A DNA stretch of 64,000 nt from Haliclystus octoradiatus (Eukaryota; Cnidaria; Staurozoa; Stauromedusae; Haliclystidae). The position numbers were made by a program, and so were the translations under genes. The stretch's first letter is position 1; each line of letters opens with the position of its first letter. Location: contig OU744452.1 in assembly GCA_916610825.1 (NCBI GenBank), positions 16,703,103 through 16,767,102 of the forward strand, read 5' to 3'. Below, piece by piece: positions 12,036 through 24,500 of the stretch. Below the pieces are notes generated by a model. It was not told where the DNA came from, did not search any database, and saw nothing but the letters and a program-made list of their open reading frames with translations.

Positions 12036-12107
12036 AGCCCGATGAGGGGATCGAACCCACGACCCTCTGATTAAAAGTCAGATGCTCTACCGCTGAGCTA
12101 AGGCTCG
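12036..12107 (-). tRNA. tRNA-Lys(TTT)-like
   Basis: On the minus strand the D arm (GCTCAGCGGTAGAGC), a perfect 5-bp anticodon stem (TCTGA/TCAGA) around loop CTTTTAA, and the T loop TTCGATC are all present, giving anticodon TTT (lysine). The 3' acceptor strand ATCGGGC is normal for tRNA-Lys, but the 5' strand read in register (CGAGCCT) does not pair with it; a CCCGA/TCGGG pairing exists only out of register. One T-stem pair is also mismatched. It may be a pseudogene or a diverged tRNA. A polypurine tract lies immediately 5' of it. Confidence 0.6.
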
Positions 12108-12112
12108 GGGGA

Positions 12113-12239
12113 ATAATCGGAGCTGGAGGGGGGGGAAAAGGGGGAAAGAAGAAAGGAGGGAGGGAGGGGGCTTGGAGCCTAAGGAAAAGGGAGAGAAAGG
12201 GAAGAGAAAGGAAGGAAGAGGTGAAAAAAGGAAAAAAAA
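12113..12239 (+). repeat. Polypurine tract
   Basis: About 125 bp of nearly pure G and A on the plus strand, including a run of nine G (12129-12137) and GGGAGGGAGGGGG. It can form triplex or quadruplex structures. It abuts the 5' side of the tRNA-Lys-like gene. Confidence 0.85.
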
Positions 12240-13234
12240 TAGATCAATATGTTCATAGCGGTCGCTAGTTGATACAATATCGATATATCTTGCAAAATCA
12301 GCGGAGGGTTTGAACCATGGTCTCTGGCTAACGATAAATGACGCGTAGCCTAGGCAACAAGAGAATAAATAACATGGCTAAACCAACATGGCGGAACGAT
12401 AATCATTATGGTCTCCTTCCAGATGTTATTAGTTTATTTTATTTCTTGATTATCAATTAGTCTTGTTCGTTTTATGAAATGTAATCAATAAAAAGTAATC
12501 TCCTGCTTGGATCATCATCGTTTATCATTACACGATGACGACATTGACTTACTGTACTTATAGCTTAGAATTCACTTTTAGAATATCTTCTTTATAGGTC
12601 CAAGGCTATAAACCGTTAATAAATAAGAGAACCCAGTCTGCAACTATTGATATATACTGAGGCACTCCGTTCAGAGGAACAAATTTAGCTAACTGGATTA
12701 TAAATATGGTAATTAGGACTTAGGATTGTTGACATGTCACCAAATTCTACTGCACTTCATTTTCGGCCATGTGTAAGATTTATGTTTGTACTTTTCAGAA
12801 AGAAATAATATTTAAAAGGATTGCTTGGTTTCACTTGACTATAGAAAATCATTGTTTGTCTACAATCAACAGACACAATACTAGATTATGTAGACCCTGT
12901 CTAGAAATATCCATTGACGACATGAATTCTGTTTCAAAGCAAATTTATTTCAAACATAATGTGTACAGAATAAACATAAATAACAAATATTAAAATCAAT
13001 ATTATTCCTGACAATTTAATTTCAGTATTCAACATATATTGTAAATAGTATTCAACAGTAAACAGCATTCTAGTTATTAGACAGCGTTTTCTATATCTCT
13101 GATGTCATTCAGAAGTTAAATGCATGAAATGATACGAGCAGGAAAATTTGAAAATGAAATCAAGGAAAGAAAAAACGTTGTCCAATAATAAATTTGTTTT
13201 CTGCCAGTTTCTATGCTAAGTTCATTCAAATCCA
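12240..13234. other. Gene-free stretch
   Basis: AT-rich, without a supported exon. The open frame at 12769-12993 has no splice borders, domain or coding bias that I can see. Confidence 0.35.
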
Positions 13235-13605
13235 TATAATCTGATTTAGTAATAGATCAAATAATCTACCAGATAATGGTTGTAATGTTGGTAACATCCT
13301 AAATGCTTTATATCAAATTACACTAGTCTCGTTTCCTTTTAATTGACATCAGATTACTACATTAGGACTGGTCAAGATGTTAGATGCCATTTGGTGCATG
13401 TAGAAGCTAAGACGTAGTCGTGTAAGTTGATATCAATCGACAGGACTACCTCTTAGCTACTACATTTACCAAATGAAATCTAAGCTCTCGTTCAGTCCTA
13501 ATAATCTATGTTAATTAAAAGAAAACAAGACTAATGTAAATTGAAATAAAACAATATTGTTACCAGCATTACATGGCCAATTTACACGTCATTATTTACT
13601 AGACT
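13235..13605. mobile_element. Hairpin MITE, long inverted arms
   Basis: The sequence folds back on itself. Around 13323 CACTAGTCTCGTTTCCTTTT pairs with AAAAGAAAACAAGACTAATG near 13520. TAGGACTG at 13364 pairs with CAGTCCTA at 13494. Farther out, GTTGGTAACAT pairs with ATTGTTACCAGC. Arms total well over 100 bp each with scattered mismatches. It has no coding capacity. Confidence 0.75.
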
Positions 13606-14009
13606 AAATTATGTCAGTAGTTAGGCTCAAACGTCATAATAGATATGAGTACATAAGGTAATAATAAACCTCTTATTGCTTGGTCTTACTGCTATTGCTA
13701 AGTGTAACGTTGTAAAATCATGATGGTGGGGCACCAGCAGAACTAAAATGGAAGAAAAAGTAAAAATAGAAAAAGCAGTTAGTAAATTATACAGAACAAA
13801 AATCCCTATGGTTAAAATTGTAAACTAAATGTATCAATAAATATATATAGTTTTTTGAGGAGATTGTCAAGGTATTTCCTATTCTAACTAGGTAAAGGCA
13901 ACCTGTTAATAGAGGGAAATAATAACTAAATTGTAATCTGTGAAAAATGGATTTGATTTTACTTACAAATAGTATCTGATCTATGATGAAAGGATTCACA
14001 TATGTAATA

Positions 14010-14190
14010 CATTAGTCAGAAAATCAGGTTTGTTACTTTGAGTTGCAATCGAAGGCGGAATAAATTGCCTGCTGATCACATTAGTATGAACTACCAAACA
14101 TGATTTTCTGACTCTTAAATTATATTATGCAAATCCCTGCTTATAGTATTGAGCCATATCTTCAATCAGTAAGAAGCTTTACACCTCTTA
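14010..14190. repeat. Family F dispersed repeat, copy 1
   Basis: Contains the small inverted pair TCAGAAAATCAGGTTTG and CAAACATGATTTTCTGA, followed by TTGAGCC and TCAATCAGTAAGA. Copies with the same order occur at 26095-26245 and, inverted, at 48980-49110. Confidence 0.65.
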
Positions 14191-14280
14191 CATTTAGATA
14201 ACACTATAATTATATATAGAAAATACTCGATTGTTGAACAGTGACAATAAATAACAGAGCTGTAAACAAATAAACAAATA

Positions 14281-14417
14281 GAGTCAATGACTACACATTA
14301 TTTTCTGATATTCAGAGTTTCATGCTTTATGCGGTCTTCAAGACAGAGCCTCTGTCTGAAGATAGCATAAAGCGTGAAAATCCTGAGTAACAGAAAAAAA
14401 TATGTAGTCATTGACTC
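14281..14417. mobile_element. Hairpin MITE (family G)
   Basis: Perfect 14-bp terminal inverted repeats GAGTCAATGACTAC / GTAGTCATTGACTC. The inner arms carry ATGCTTTATGCGGTCTTCA on the left and TGAAGATAGCATAAAGCGTG on the right. The total is 137 bp. A half-copy is seen at 32280-32375. Confidence 0.8.
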
Positions 14418-14806
14418 AATATGACTTCTGAAACCCCAAAAATTATTTTCTGGTCTTAATCCTTAATAAACTATTTTGAAGAAGTTCAAATTCAGATAAA
14501 TGCAATTTTCAATTTGGCAATTTTGACTTGCGCTCAAGCGGGCTAAACTGTATAGTTTATTTGATGGATAATGTTGTCACAGTAATAAAACAATGGTAAT
14601 ATGAATTGATTGATTCTGAATTAATTAAAAACTAAGTCATATCATTTGCTTTAAGACTGCAGCTAACAATAAATCAAGACATGACAGAAAGCCACATTAA
14701 TGAAGCTATATACTTGGAAAAATAAATTAATTTGAATCGATAGTTGCTATACAGAGGTGACCATTTCTGCAGGTTTTGATTACTATTTGATAAACATAAA
14801 TAAAAC

Positions 14807-17800
14807 TTACGAGCTTTCTAGACGCTTTTGCTTCTTACGAAGATTGTTGCGTCGATAACGTTCACGCCTTCTCTCCTGCTTTGCTTTCCGAAGATCATCA
14901 CGATCCACAACATTGTCTGCCAAGGGACACCAAAATACCTGACTCCAGCCTTCATTGTGTGGTTCTTTGAATTGTTCATGATGTAGTGGAGGTTCATCGC
15001 ATCCAATCTTCTTGTACAAACCACGGAGTGGGAAACGGCATATGTGGCACTTTTGGCTCCTAGTATCATCTGATGGTATTACAAAACTGCTGGCAGATTC
15101 ATGGGCTGTGTTACGTCGACGTCGAAGAGCTTCCTCTTGTGGCGTGGGGACAGTGTTGCAAGGTTGCATTGGACATCGCCCATGCCTGGAACCATCAGGT
15201 GTGTGTTCATTCCTTCCCACAAGAAGCGGCTTTTTACAGTATGTGCAGTTGTATGAAGCATTGTGCCTTGAGGTTTCTTCTGCTTGGTGCATTTGTCTTT
15301 CATTAGATGCTCGTTCAGCTCTCTCTGACACTATCTCCTCAATTGACACTTCCGATGGTCCAGGTCTTGCCTCCTGTGGAGCTTGAGGTAAATGGTGACT
15401 TTCCCCTGTATCGCCAAGCATCTGCCGCACAACTGGGTCATATGCCACTGCTTCAAGGTTTGCTTCCATTTCCATCATTCTAAGCATGCTGTCCACACTA
15501 ATAGAGCCTTCTGCAGTTGCACTAGTAATTAACCTCCGCTGCTTTAATACCCATGCCTTAGCCTGCATTAGTGATACTGGTCTGTATGGCAATGGTGACC
15601 TTTCTTCTCTATGTGCGTTATTAACCTCCTCCAGCATTGCTTCCCTATATTTTGCCAATAAGAACTCAACAGATTTATTCTCGCCATATTGTGCCAATAA
15701 AACAAGCCATAGCTTCTCCATTGGCCCACCAGGATCACTACTAATAGACCACACAGATGACGATGTACCACTCATTGCTCTCAGTCTTGAGAATGGGCGG
15801 GCAATATTATCTGTCCTTTCCCAAGGTGGCAATACATCATCTCTTTCAGGCTCAAGTGGAAAGTCGTCAATGTCATCAAGGTCATCATTGCCGTCATCAT
15901 CAAACCCTTCATCAGGAAGTGACAGATCTTCAACATCTAAATCCTGGACATGGCCAACACCCTCATTTTCTTCTCCAAGATCATCAGATAGATCGTTGTG
16001 TTGATCAATGCCAGCTAGCAGCTCTTGCACATCACTTCCAGGATTATCAATGGACTGCAGATACTCCATACCAATCTTTGGCAAAGGACCTTCTCCTGAT
16101 GCAATCTTGAAGTCTTTCCAGCTACCAAGACCGCAAGCAACTAAGTGCTCTACCTCACGGGGAGACAAACCCTCAGCTGGAACTTCAAGCCCGATTCTTG
16201 CCATGGCTCTCCTGTTGTAGCGATGAATTTGCCATGATAAACGAGCATTGTATAGCTCTGCTCCTACTCGCCTGATGTCATACCAGTCACGGTCAAATAC
16301 GCTGTGTACAGCCTCCACTCGAGATGTACCACGCAAGCTTTGGTAAGTTGGTAGGACAATCGAAGAGTGGTCGTAGTGGACGAATCCAGTTTTTACAAAC
16401 ATGGAAGGGTCTTCAGGATTATCACTTAGGCATCCATTTTGTATATGCACCAGTTGGTTCTTCCACGTTGCAAAAAATTTCTTGGTTAGAAGTGGCCATC
16501 CAATAGATCCAATGGGTGGACAAACAGTAGAATCCAGCCCCTTTTCTTGCTGATCTTGTTGCCAACAAGCTAGTGACAATTGATCCATGTTCCAGAATCT
16601 TGTCACTACTTGTGTCATTGATTTTTTTAAGAGGTCAGCAGGCGGAACTATGCGTCGGACAAACTTTCCAATCTCCTGTCTGGTTGGTTTCCCTTCTTTC
16701 TTCAATGAAGCCCTTGCTAGTTTTAGAGCTTTCATATCCTCAGGAGAGCGGACAAGCATTGCCTTGCTCAACGAGGACATGAATTTTGCATGACGAGGAT
16801 GCTCAGCATTAGTAGATTTGGACAGCCTCATCATAACATGGACGACATCCAAACGAAGTTCCCCAAAAAGATCATTAATGAAACCCATTTCATTTCTCGT
16901 CTCACCACAGCATCCACAATCCACAAAGCATATTGATGGTGTCTCTTGACCAACAGCAGAATGACGACTTGCCACTTCCTCCATAGCTTGTTTGGCGTAT
17001 CTCATTGCAGTAGATGGTACAACGTATGCACCAAGGAGGATATTCCTGTCGCCAACAACTGATAACACTTGGCCTAGCTGGGCTCCAATTACTCTCTTTG
17101 CAATCTTTTTTTGGTGGTCCATTGCTATAGTGGCACTTGACAGCATAGCTCTCAGCTCTCGTCTTAGATGGACTCTGTTGATTTCGAAGTCAAGCAGAAA
17201 CATTGACTTTATCAGTTTATCAGATGGGAGAAACTGACGTGGTAATTCTGGAAAGGCTGGAATCGTAGCTGGTTTGTCTGGCCAAAAGAAGTCTTTCATG
17301 CCTTCTGTCCATCTTCTATTGTACATTTCTTTCCTCCTCATGTACTCTTTTTCGAATTGTCCTTTGATATGGTAAAACAGCTTGTTGATTGTTATTCCAG
17401 TACGCAATATTTGGATCAGGCTGGTGTCGATCCCTTTACCTTTACCACAAAGAGCAGGAAGTGACATCTGTTGATGGTAAGGCAATGTGCTGACATAATC
17501 TGGGTTGGTTGCTTCCCATATTTTTTTACAGCTACCACAACACATCTTGCCAGTAACCAATCTATATGGCCAAGGTAAGGAGAAGATACTCTTTGGTGTA
17601 GTTAGCTGCTTCATTGTTATGCTCAATGTGGATCCGCACCGTGGGCATTTTCCACCAAGTGGCACCCATGCCAGAATTGAGGTATCCATCAGCAATGGGC
17701 CCAGATCAGTGAGATGTGACATTGAAAAAGCATCTTCAGGTATACATGCTTTCAACCACTGGCTACAGTTCTCCATGCCTCCTGGTCCAGATGATGTTTT

Positions 17801-20539
17801 TGCTTTCACAATTTCTCTTAATTCGTCCAATCTAGATGGCACCAAAACCAATGTTGGCTTTTGAAGCTGGGACCTGGAAGGCATCTGCCGAGTGACTGCC
17901 AAAGCTGGTGTCTGCATCTCTTGAACTGGTCCATCTGCGGGTGCATCTATCACATTGATTGGCAAATCCTCTTGAACATCAGGAATCGGTGCAGCTTCTT
18001 GTACACCAGGGCTTAGCACTGCAGACGAGGAACCAGAACAGCTAGAAGTAGAATCAGAATTACTCGGCTTCGATACATTGCCACCTTAAAAATAAAAATA
18101 ATATCAATTACAATTACAATAATCATATATCAGTAACACTGTGCTACAAATGGGACTATTTTCATTCCAATCGGGAAGCATTCAAAACATAAATGTTTTA
18201 AGCTGAAAATCTATCATGTTTAAAGTTCATCCACAACAACATCTGATACAATATGTGACAAAGCTTAGAGAAATGTAACAGTCACCGATAATTTTTTTAA
18301 GTTTCAAATGAAGGGGTTTTTAAATTGAGGGATAAAATTATACAGTCAAATTGCATTATAAAAAGACAGCCATGTGAGGTAGATACATTGACTACACACA
18401 GGTGGCCCTTATGTACAGGGTTGATTCAATAGAAAATAATATTTAGACATTGCAAGAGTGACAACTGTAGACAGGTGGCATTTGTATAAAGGTTATCATT
18501 ATAACAGGTTTGATTGTATGAGCTTTTTATATATAGCCTAAGTAGAGGATAAAAGAAATATGAATATATATCAAAATAGCTTTTCCCATATACAGTCGCA
18601 TTGATTGTCAGTGTAGGCTGCAAATCCCTTATGAACAGCATTTCATAAATAAAGCGGTCTTGCCTATTTTGACAATGTTTGAGAATGTGAACTTTATCAC
18701 TATTGTTGTTTTCTCTGTTGTGGCAAAAAATGTTTTCTGTTGTGGCCTACTCTGTCAAAGTAGGTAAGACTGCTTGCCGTGCTTGGATTATGAAATGATT
18801 TTCATAAAGAAAATGAAACACTGAACAAGAAATATGACACTAGGGCAAAACTGTTTTACAGTCAAACCTGTTATAACGGTCACCTCTATAAAGCGGCAAC
18901 CTGTCTATAGTGGTCACTCTTGATATGTCTGAAATTGTAGTTTTTATTGAATCAACCATGTATATAAGGGATATCTGTATAATGCATATTAGTTACCAAT
19001 TTAAATCTACCTCTGTAGTTGGCTGTCATATAAACGGTTACATTTATCTTCATGTTGTATATAAATAGCTGATAGTATAATTATATCCCTTAACCTGAAA
19101 TTGGCTGAAGATAAAAGCCATAAAGTTGTTCCAATTTATGATAAAAATGAATTAATTCAGACATTGACTTGACTTTTTATTGAAAGACATGAATTGTTAG
19201 AAATTTTGACAAATTCAAATTCAAAATCCTTAGAAGAAAAGTAATGACTATTAATAGACTATGATTGTGAGGAGTACATATCTAGACAAAGACCACCTGC
19301 CCCTAGTGGTCAATTTCTCCACATCTCATACATAGCTGTTATAATCAAGTTTTAATGTTGCTAGGCCTACTACCAAGATTTTTGTTTCCATAAACTAGTA
19401 AGCAGGTGAAATTATTAAGTAAATATAAAAATCGATTTGACTATGAAAGTTCAGAATTTATAAAATCTCAGTACAGTAAAACCTACATATAACAGCCAAC
19501 TATGGAGGTAGATATATTGAAAAACATATATAGGCATACTTTATACAGATAGCCTTTATATGCATGGTTTATTTAATAAAAACTACAATTTCATAAGAGT
19601 GCCCATCATAGACAGGTGACAGCTGTACAGAGGTGGCTGTTATAACAGGTTTGACCGTTTTGTTTGTACTACTGGTAGAGTTTGTTTCTTCAAATGATAT
19701 GAGCAATAGGGGATTCCAATGAAAACATGTTTTTCAAACAAATGATTGATTCTGATTTATAATAACTGGAAAAATTGATTGGTAAAAGTTTGAAGCCAAT
19801 CCGATAAGAAATAACGGAAAATAAGAAATAAGAAATAGAGATAGATGGACAATTTTAAAAATTGATATCTCTGTCATTTCTTATCGGATCAACTTCAAAC
19901 TTTTCCAATCAATTTTTTCAGTTAACATACATCAGAATCGATCATCATAGTAGCTTTGAAAAAACATTTTTTTAGTAGAATCCCATATTATGGGGATCAT
20001 TTTGTCATTATTTGTTACTATGTCATCACATAGTTCCCAGACCAGACTGAAAAACATGATCTGCTCAATAGGTATATCTGATAATCTACTGAATAGCTCA
20101 ATCTGATAATGGATCTTTTTGATGTAATTCATCGATGAATTGGTAGCGATTTAAAGAACTTAGTTTTCTTTTGAAATAGATTGAGAAAATCAAAATTTGA
20201 TAACATCACTTGAAATTGATGATAAATTCCTATGTGCCTATAAATGGTTGAATAGTGACAGAATGGCAATAAATACAGGAACTTTGGAAAAATGATATAA
20301 ATATTATTTGACAGTTTTATTATAGGCCTACACTTACCGAAAAATGACAATTTCGGTTTCTTTGCAATTAATTGACGGTCAATAGCATCTTTTGCCTTTT
20401 GTACAATAGCTGGAACTCTACCACTGGATCCTAGTCCTTGCCAATTGGCCCCTCCTGGTGCACCACCATCTGCTTTGTATTTGTCAAGAACTTTTCTCCA
20501 CGCAGGACTGATTAGATCTTGCTTTCGATGTTTTGGCAT
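14807..20539 (-). CDS. DUF6729-like protein with DDE-transposase-like core
   Basis: Two coding exons (20539-20338 and 18084-14807) join in phase 1 and encode 1,159 residues. The ATG (MPKHRKQ) lies directly after an acceptor, so a 5'-UTR exon is likely further upstream. Domains: an N-terminal motif ending AKKPKLSFFG (to about 68); a Ser/Pro-rich linker; a zinc-type region (about 180-380) with CPRCG (214-218) and CCGSC (249-253), resembling DUF6729; and a core with AMDHQKKIAK (Asp390), FVDCGCC (Asp456), LDVVHVMMR (Asp480) and GTSRVEAVH (Glu658), spaced as in RNase-H-fold DDE transposases. An acidic stretch (about 753-820) follows, then two CxxC...H...C clusters (1014-1038 and 1080-1120) and a basic tail. 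DUF6729 and DDE assignments rest on motif reading only. No stop or frameshift breaks it, so it may be active or domesticated. A possible polyadenylation signal lies at 14561-14556 (minus). Confidence 0.75.
18343..18516. mobile_element. Family B MITE with TA flanks
   Basis: Starts CAGTCAAATTGCATTATAA and ends ATTATAACAGGTTTGATTG, flanked by TA on both sides as in Tc1/mariner insertions. It lies in the intron of the DUF6729-like gene. Confidence 0.75.
18859..19045. mobile_element. Family B MITE
   Basis: Left end TA-CAGTCAAACCTGTTATAA, then GGTCACCTCTATAAAG and GTCTATAGTGGTCACTCTTG. The right end is eroded. Intronic, in the DUF6729-like gene. Confidence 0.75.
19474..19657. mobile_element. Family B MITE
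   Basis: Left end TA-CAGTAAAACCTACATATAA and right end GTTATAACAGGTTTGACCG. The interior has the usual AAAACTACAATTTCATAAGA and GACAGGTGACAGC segments. Intronic, in the DUF6729-like gene. Confidence 0.75.
19740..19946. mobile_element. Hairpin MITE, about 75-bp arms
   Basis: Left arm 19740-19815 and right arm 19875-19946 are inverted relatives, for example AAATTGATTGGTAAAAGTTT against AAACTTTTCCAATCAATTTT, with ATCCGATAAGAAAT against ATTTCTTATCGGAT nearer the centre. The loop is about 60 bp and contains AATAAGAAATAAGAAAT. Intronic, in the DUF6729-like gene. Confidence 0.8.
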
Positions 20540-21372
20540 CTAGAGGCATAAGGTAGAAATGAAAGCATTAGCATCATCATATTGAGATGTATCAGTTCAT
20601 GATAATGCTAATAAAATATTAGCTATTGTAAGCTATTAAAAATACTGCATGGCCTGTATAATAGTCAATAGTAGCTGTAATGAACAACAATAACAAAACC
20701 AGAAAACCTACATTAAAGAATGCAATGTCCTCGTCACACGTCAGGACGTATCAATTACTCCACACTTAGTATGTGGTATCTGCTGACAATGATTACATCA
20801 AAACTACTGTGACATACACAGAAAATATTGAAGATTATACAAATGAGTTTTCAAGTGCCCCCATAATAGAATAATGTAAATAGACTTTCAAAAATTGGTA
20901 CAGTACAAAAAATCAATATTTTGTTAATTGAAAATTGAAATAGTTCACATCTGTATAAGACAACTCGGATATGGCTAGTCTGACCTGTAAAATGTAACAA
21001 TAATGTAACCAACTATGGTTCTAGTCTAATAATAAAAATTAATATTAGGAAATATCTCGAATGGCGTGTCATAAAAGAGACAGACCGTCAGTTTATGTGT
21101 AAATTTGCTTTCCAGCTTCAATCTTTAATTTTATTTGTGATTACTGTAGGCTACACTAAATATATTGTTAAATTTGAATATGGAAGCGTAGATTATATCA
21201 TATTACAATGGCCTAGAAAAAATTGATGGTTGTACTTTATTGTAGTTCAATCAAGGTTTGCAGGAACCTTGCTGAAACAACTAGGACATTCTAGAACATA
21301 GGTGAACTTCACGCATGACTCACAATGACCATGCATGATCTAGCAGCCTCTAGCATTTATCTAAACACTAAA

Positions 21373-21549
21373 CAGTCAAACCTGTTATAACGGTCACCTC
21401 TATACAGTGGCCACCTGTCTATAGTGGTCACTCTTGCAATGTCTAAAATATCATTTTCTATTGAATCAAACCTGTATATAAAGGCCACCTGTCTACAGTG
21501 GTCAATTTATCTACCTCTCGTAGCAGGCTGTTATATACAGGTTTCACTG
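21373..21549. mobile_element. Family B MITE, most complete copy
   Basis: 177 bp with ends CAGTCAAACCTGTTATAACG and GTTATATACAGGTTTCACTG, which are imperfect inverted repeats. The interior repeats the phrase GGCCACCTGTCTACAGTGGTC twice, once after TTGAATCAAACCTGTATATA. TAAA is present at both flanks. Confidence 0.85.
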
Positions 21550-21559
21550 TAAATACAGT

Positions 21560-24500
21560 AAATGAGAACTACAAGAACTATGAGAACTTAATGTAGGCCT
21601 ACAGTCTACTATCAACATGCCAACTTGGAATTAATATTATTATTTATAAGAAGAAATATACAAATCAATTCAACCTACGTTGTTATTATTGTTTCTTCAA
21701 CATATTAAAATCTACAGTTCTCATCAATTGGTCCGCCGAACTACAAGAACAATTAGTTTTAATGGGTAATCTTCAAGACTTTACGACATAATTCAAAAGC
21801 TGAAAGTATTTTATCAGCAACGATCTTACAGGCTCAAAAATATATAGATGCTTTCATTTTATTATTTTACAGCTTTGAATATTGAGAAACCTTTTAAGAA
21901 ACATTTGGTACTAAAATCATACAAAATTTAAGAAATCTCAGTATTGCAGCCTTTGCTTAGTTTTTATTAAAATGAAATGATATGTATCTAATCAGTTTTA
22001 ATGTCTGCTTTTATTCATTGCATAAAACTATAGATCGTCGTACCATTCAGAATCAATATTTAGTAGCTTAGTTAGCCTAAACCTACCTACATCAATCATC
22101 AATACAATTAAGATCAGAATCTAACCAAACTCACAAATTTCTCAAGATGACTGATTAGATATTTACGAAAACAGTTTGGTATAGTTCAAGTTTGTAATTA
22201 TTGTGTCAATTATGATTGGCTCATGTTCACCAGACTGAATGATTCAACATTATATTCAGGACTTGATAAAAATTTGGACGCAAATACATTCGAATTAGCC
22301 TAACCTCTAGCGCTTGTCAGCTATAAAAGCATACAAATTGATCATGAGGTCTGGCTATACAGTAGAAGGTGTAGCTAGGATATAGCCCTAATAATCTAAT
22401 TAGTTTTTAAATGACAATGTATTATTAAATTCACTAGCCTAAACATCATAGCAAGCAAATAACTAACCTTCAGAACACTCCAGTTGTGCACATAAACAAA
22501 TAAAATCAAACAATTCGTAGTTCCAGTGTTTCCAAAACCAAAACCATCTGAATTAGAAGGATGGTTCAAACCAATAGATTATACGATAATAGAAGTCAGA
22601 TATATGAAAACTAACGCCAACGACGAAGAGCGAAATAGTTAGACGTCAGGATCCATACGATCGCAGTGAAATATGAATCTTATTTTGAAGGGAGTGTTCA
22701 ATAAAGCAGTTCGTAAACGTGCTGCACCATTTCCTGAAAGAGAAAATAAGAAATAACAGCGACAATAACTAGATGTAAACACTGATCAAATATATGAAAC
22801 ATGATGTAAAACGACATGCTAGGCTAATATATCAAACTTGATCACGTCGTCACTCGTCAGTAATTTGTTCAGAGTTTCCTCTCTCTTTCCTTCTCCAATC
22901 ATCCCGATACTTTCCCCTTCAAACTTCAAAGGAATATCATTATATTACGGTTGAAACGATGTTTTCGCCATATTTTTCGATAATGTGCATGGGTTCTGTG
23001 AAATAAAAGCAATGCAATAATTGATATTATATTAGGTCAAACATCAACAACGTTACGGATCGCCATTTTGGAAGTATTGATATGTTGATAAGAGGCTAAT
23101 CTCACCTTGACGTTCGTTGCTAGGCAAACCGGTGCGAGTTCTTGCACGTACCGGTGCGAGTAAGAATGGAATGCTGCGCACGCAATGTTTTGAGTGAACT
23201 CGGACCAGTCGTAACTCGTACCAGATTTTTACCTCGTCAGCTACACTACCGCTGGAGCTAACCAGGCTATGAGTATATAGTTGAAGAACTGCGCCATATT
23301 GCTGCGCCTTGTCATCGTCTTTGTTTCTCCTTCAAACTTTCAAGGTGTTAATTAGAAAGTTCGATGTGTTCCGAATCAAGATTTTAATTCATACAATGAT
23401 GATTACTCAGTATGGTTTCCGTGAGTAAATCTACGAGCGAAAAACAGACGCGAAGTAATAAATATTTGAACATTTTTAAAACCCTATATAACAGCCAGTG
23501 AGAACATAGTTAGGATATTCACATATTCATATACTGTAGTCTATGGTACAAACGTTCACTGATTTGTTTAGTAGTATTAATAATGACATTAAATTAGAAG
23601 ATATGTACGCTGATTTATGATAAATAATACAAAATATTACGTTTTTCACTATACGGTATGGATATATAACCAGATTATTAATTACAATAATTTATTGGAT
23701 ATTGGCTGACTGTATATATAAAGTCTATAAACCTCTTATAACAACTTTCTAACACAAAGTAGAGTCAAGATGAAATTGAATTCTGCTGAGCTATATCGCT
23801 TCTAATAAACAGCTTTGAAGCTTTTACCTTGTGCATAAAATAAGCCATCTGCCCCAAATGTATAAGAGCTATTAACAATTCTGCAACTTCTGAATTTGTC
23901 ATTGAATGGTTTAGATAGATATTTACATGCATGTGTAAAATGTCATTCGTAACATTTTTATCTCCGCTGGCCGTACGTAATTAATGGTATGATTAAATTA
24001 TTTTCAATTCTATTTGATGTTTAATTGTATGTAGTTAATCAGTGATATGATTTAATGGGATTATTAAGCTTGAAACATTAGATTTGTATGTATATATATA
24101 CAAGATTTTTCTCAATAATTTTCAGCTGTCCATGTTTCATCATCCTCAATAAATTATAAAAAAAATATTGTTTCTTTATAACATAATTCATTTGTATATA
24201 TCGTACTTTTTAATGGAAAATATAAATGTAAGAAGGTCGCATATTATACTTGTGTGGACACGAGCTTGAAAGTGAGTTTATTCTAATACTAATTAAATAC
24301 ACTATGGGGTTAATATATAGATATTCGAGACACAAGTAACGATTGTCACGCATTCGCCTAAAAATCATACATGATATAATACGTACGGTAATATATAATT
24401 TGAAATACAGTATTACTATTCATTTAGGGAGCGATGTAGTAATTCATACAAGCAAACAAACATTTTCTAATAATTATGAGGATTCCCTCACTCAGGGAAT

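Noticed and set aside
15012..17864. Several plus-strand open frames of 60-172 codons
   Set aside because: All lie opposite the long minus-strand exon of the DUF6729-like gene and are antisense shadows.
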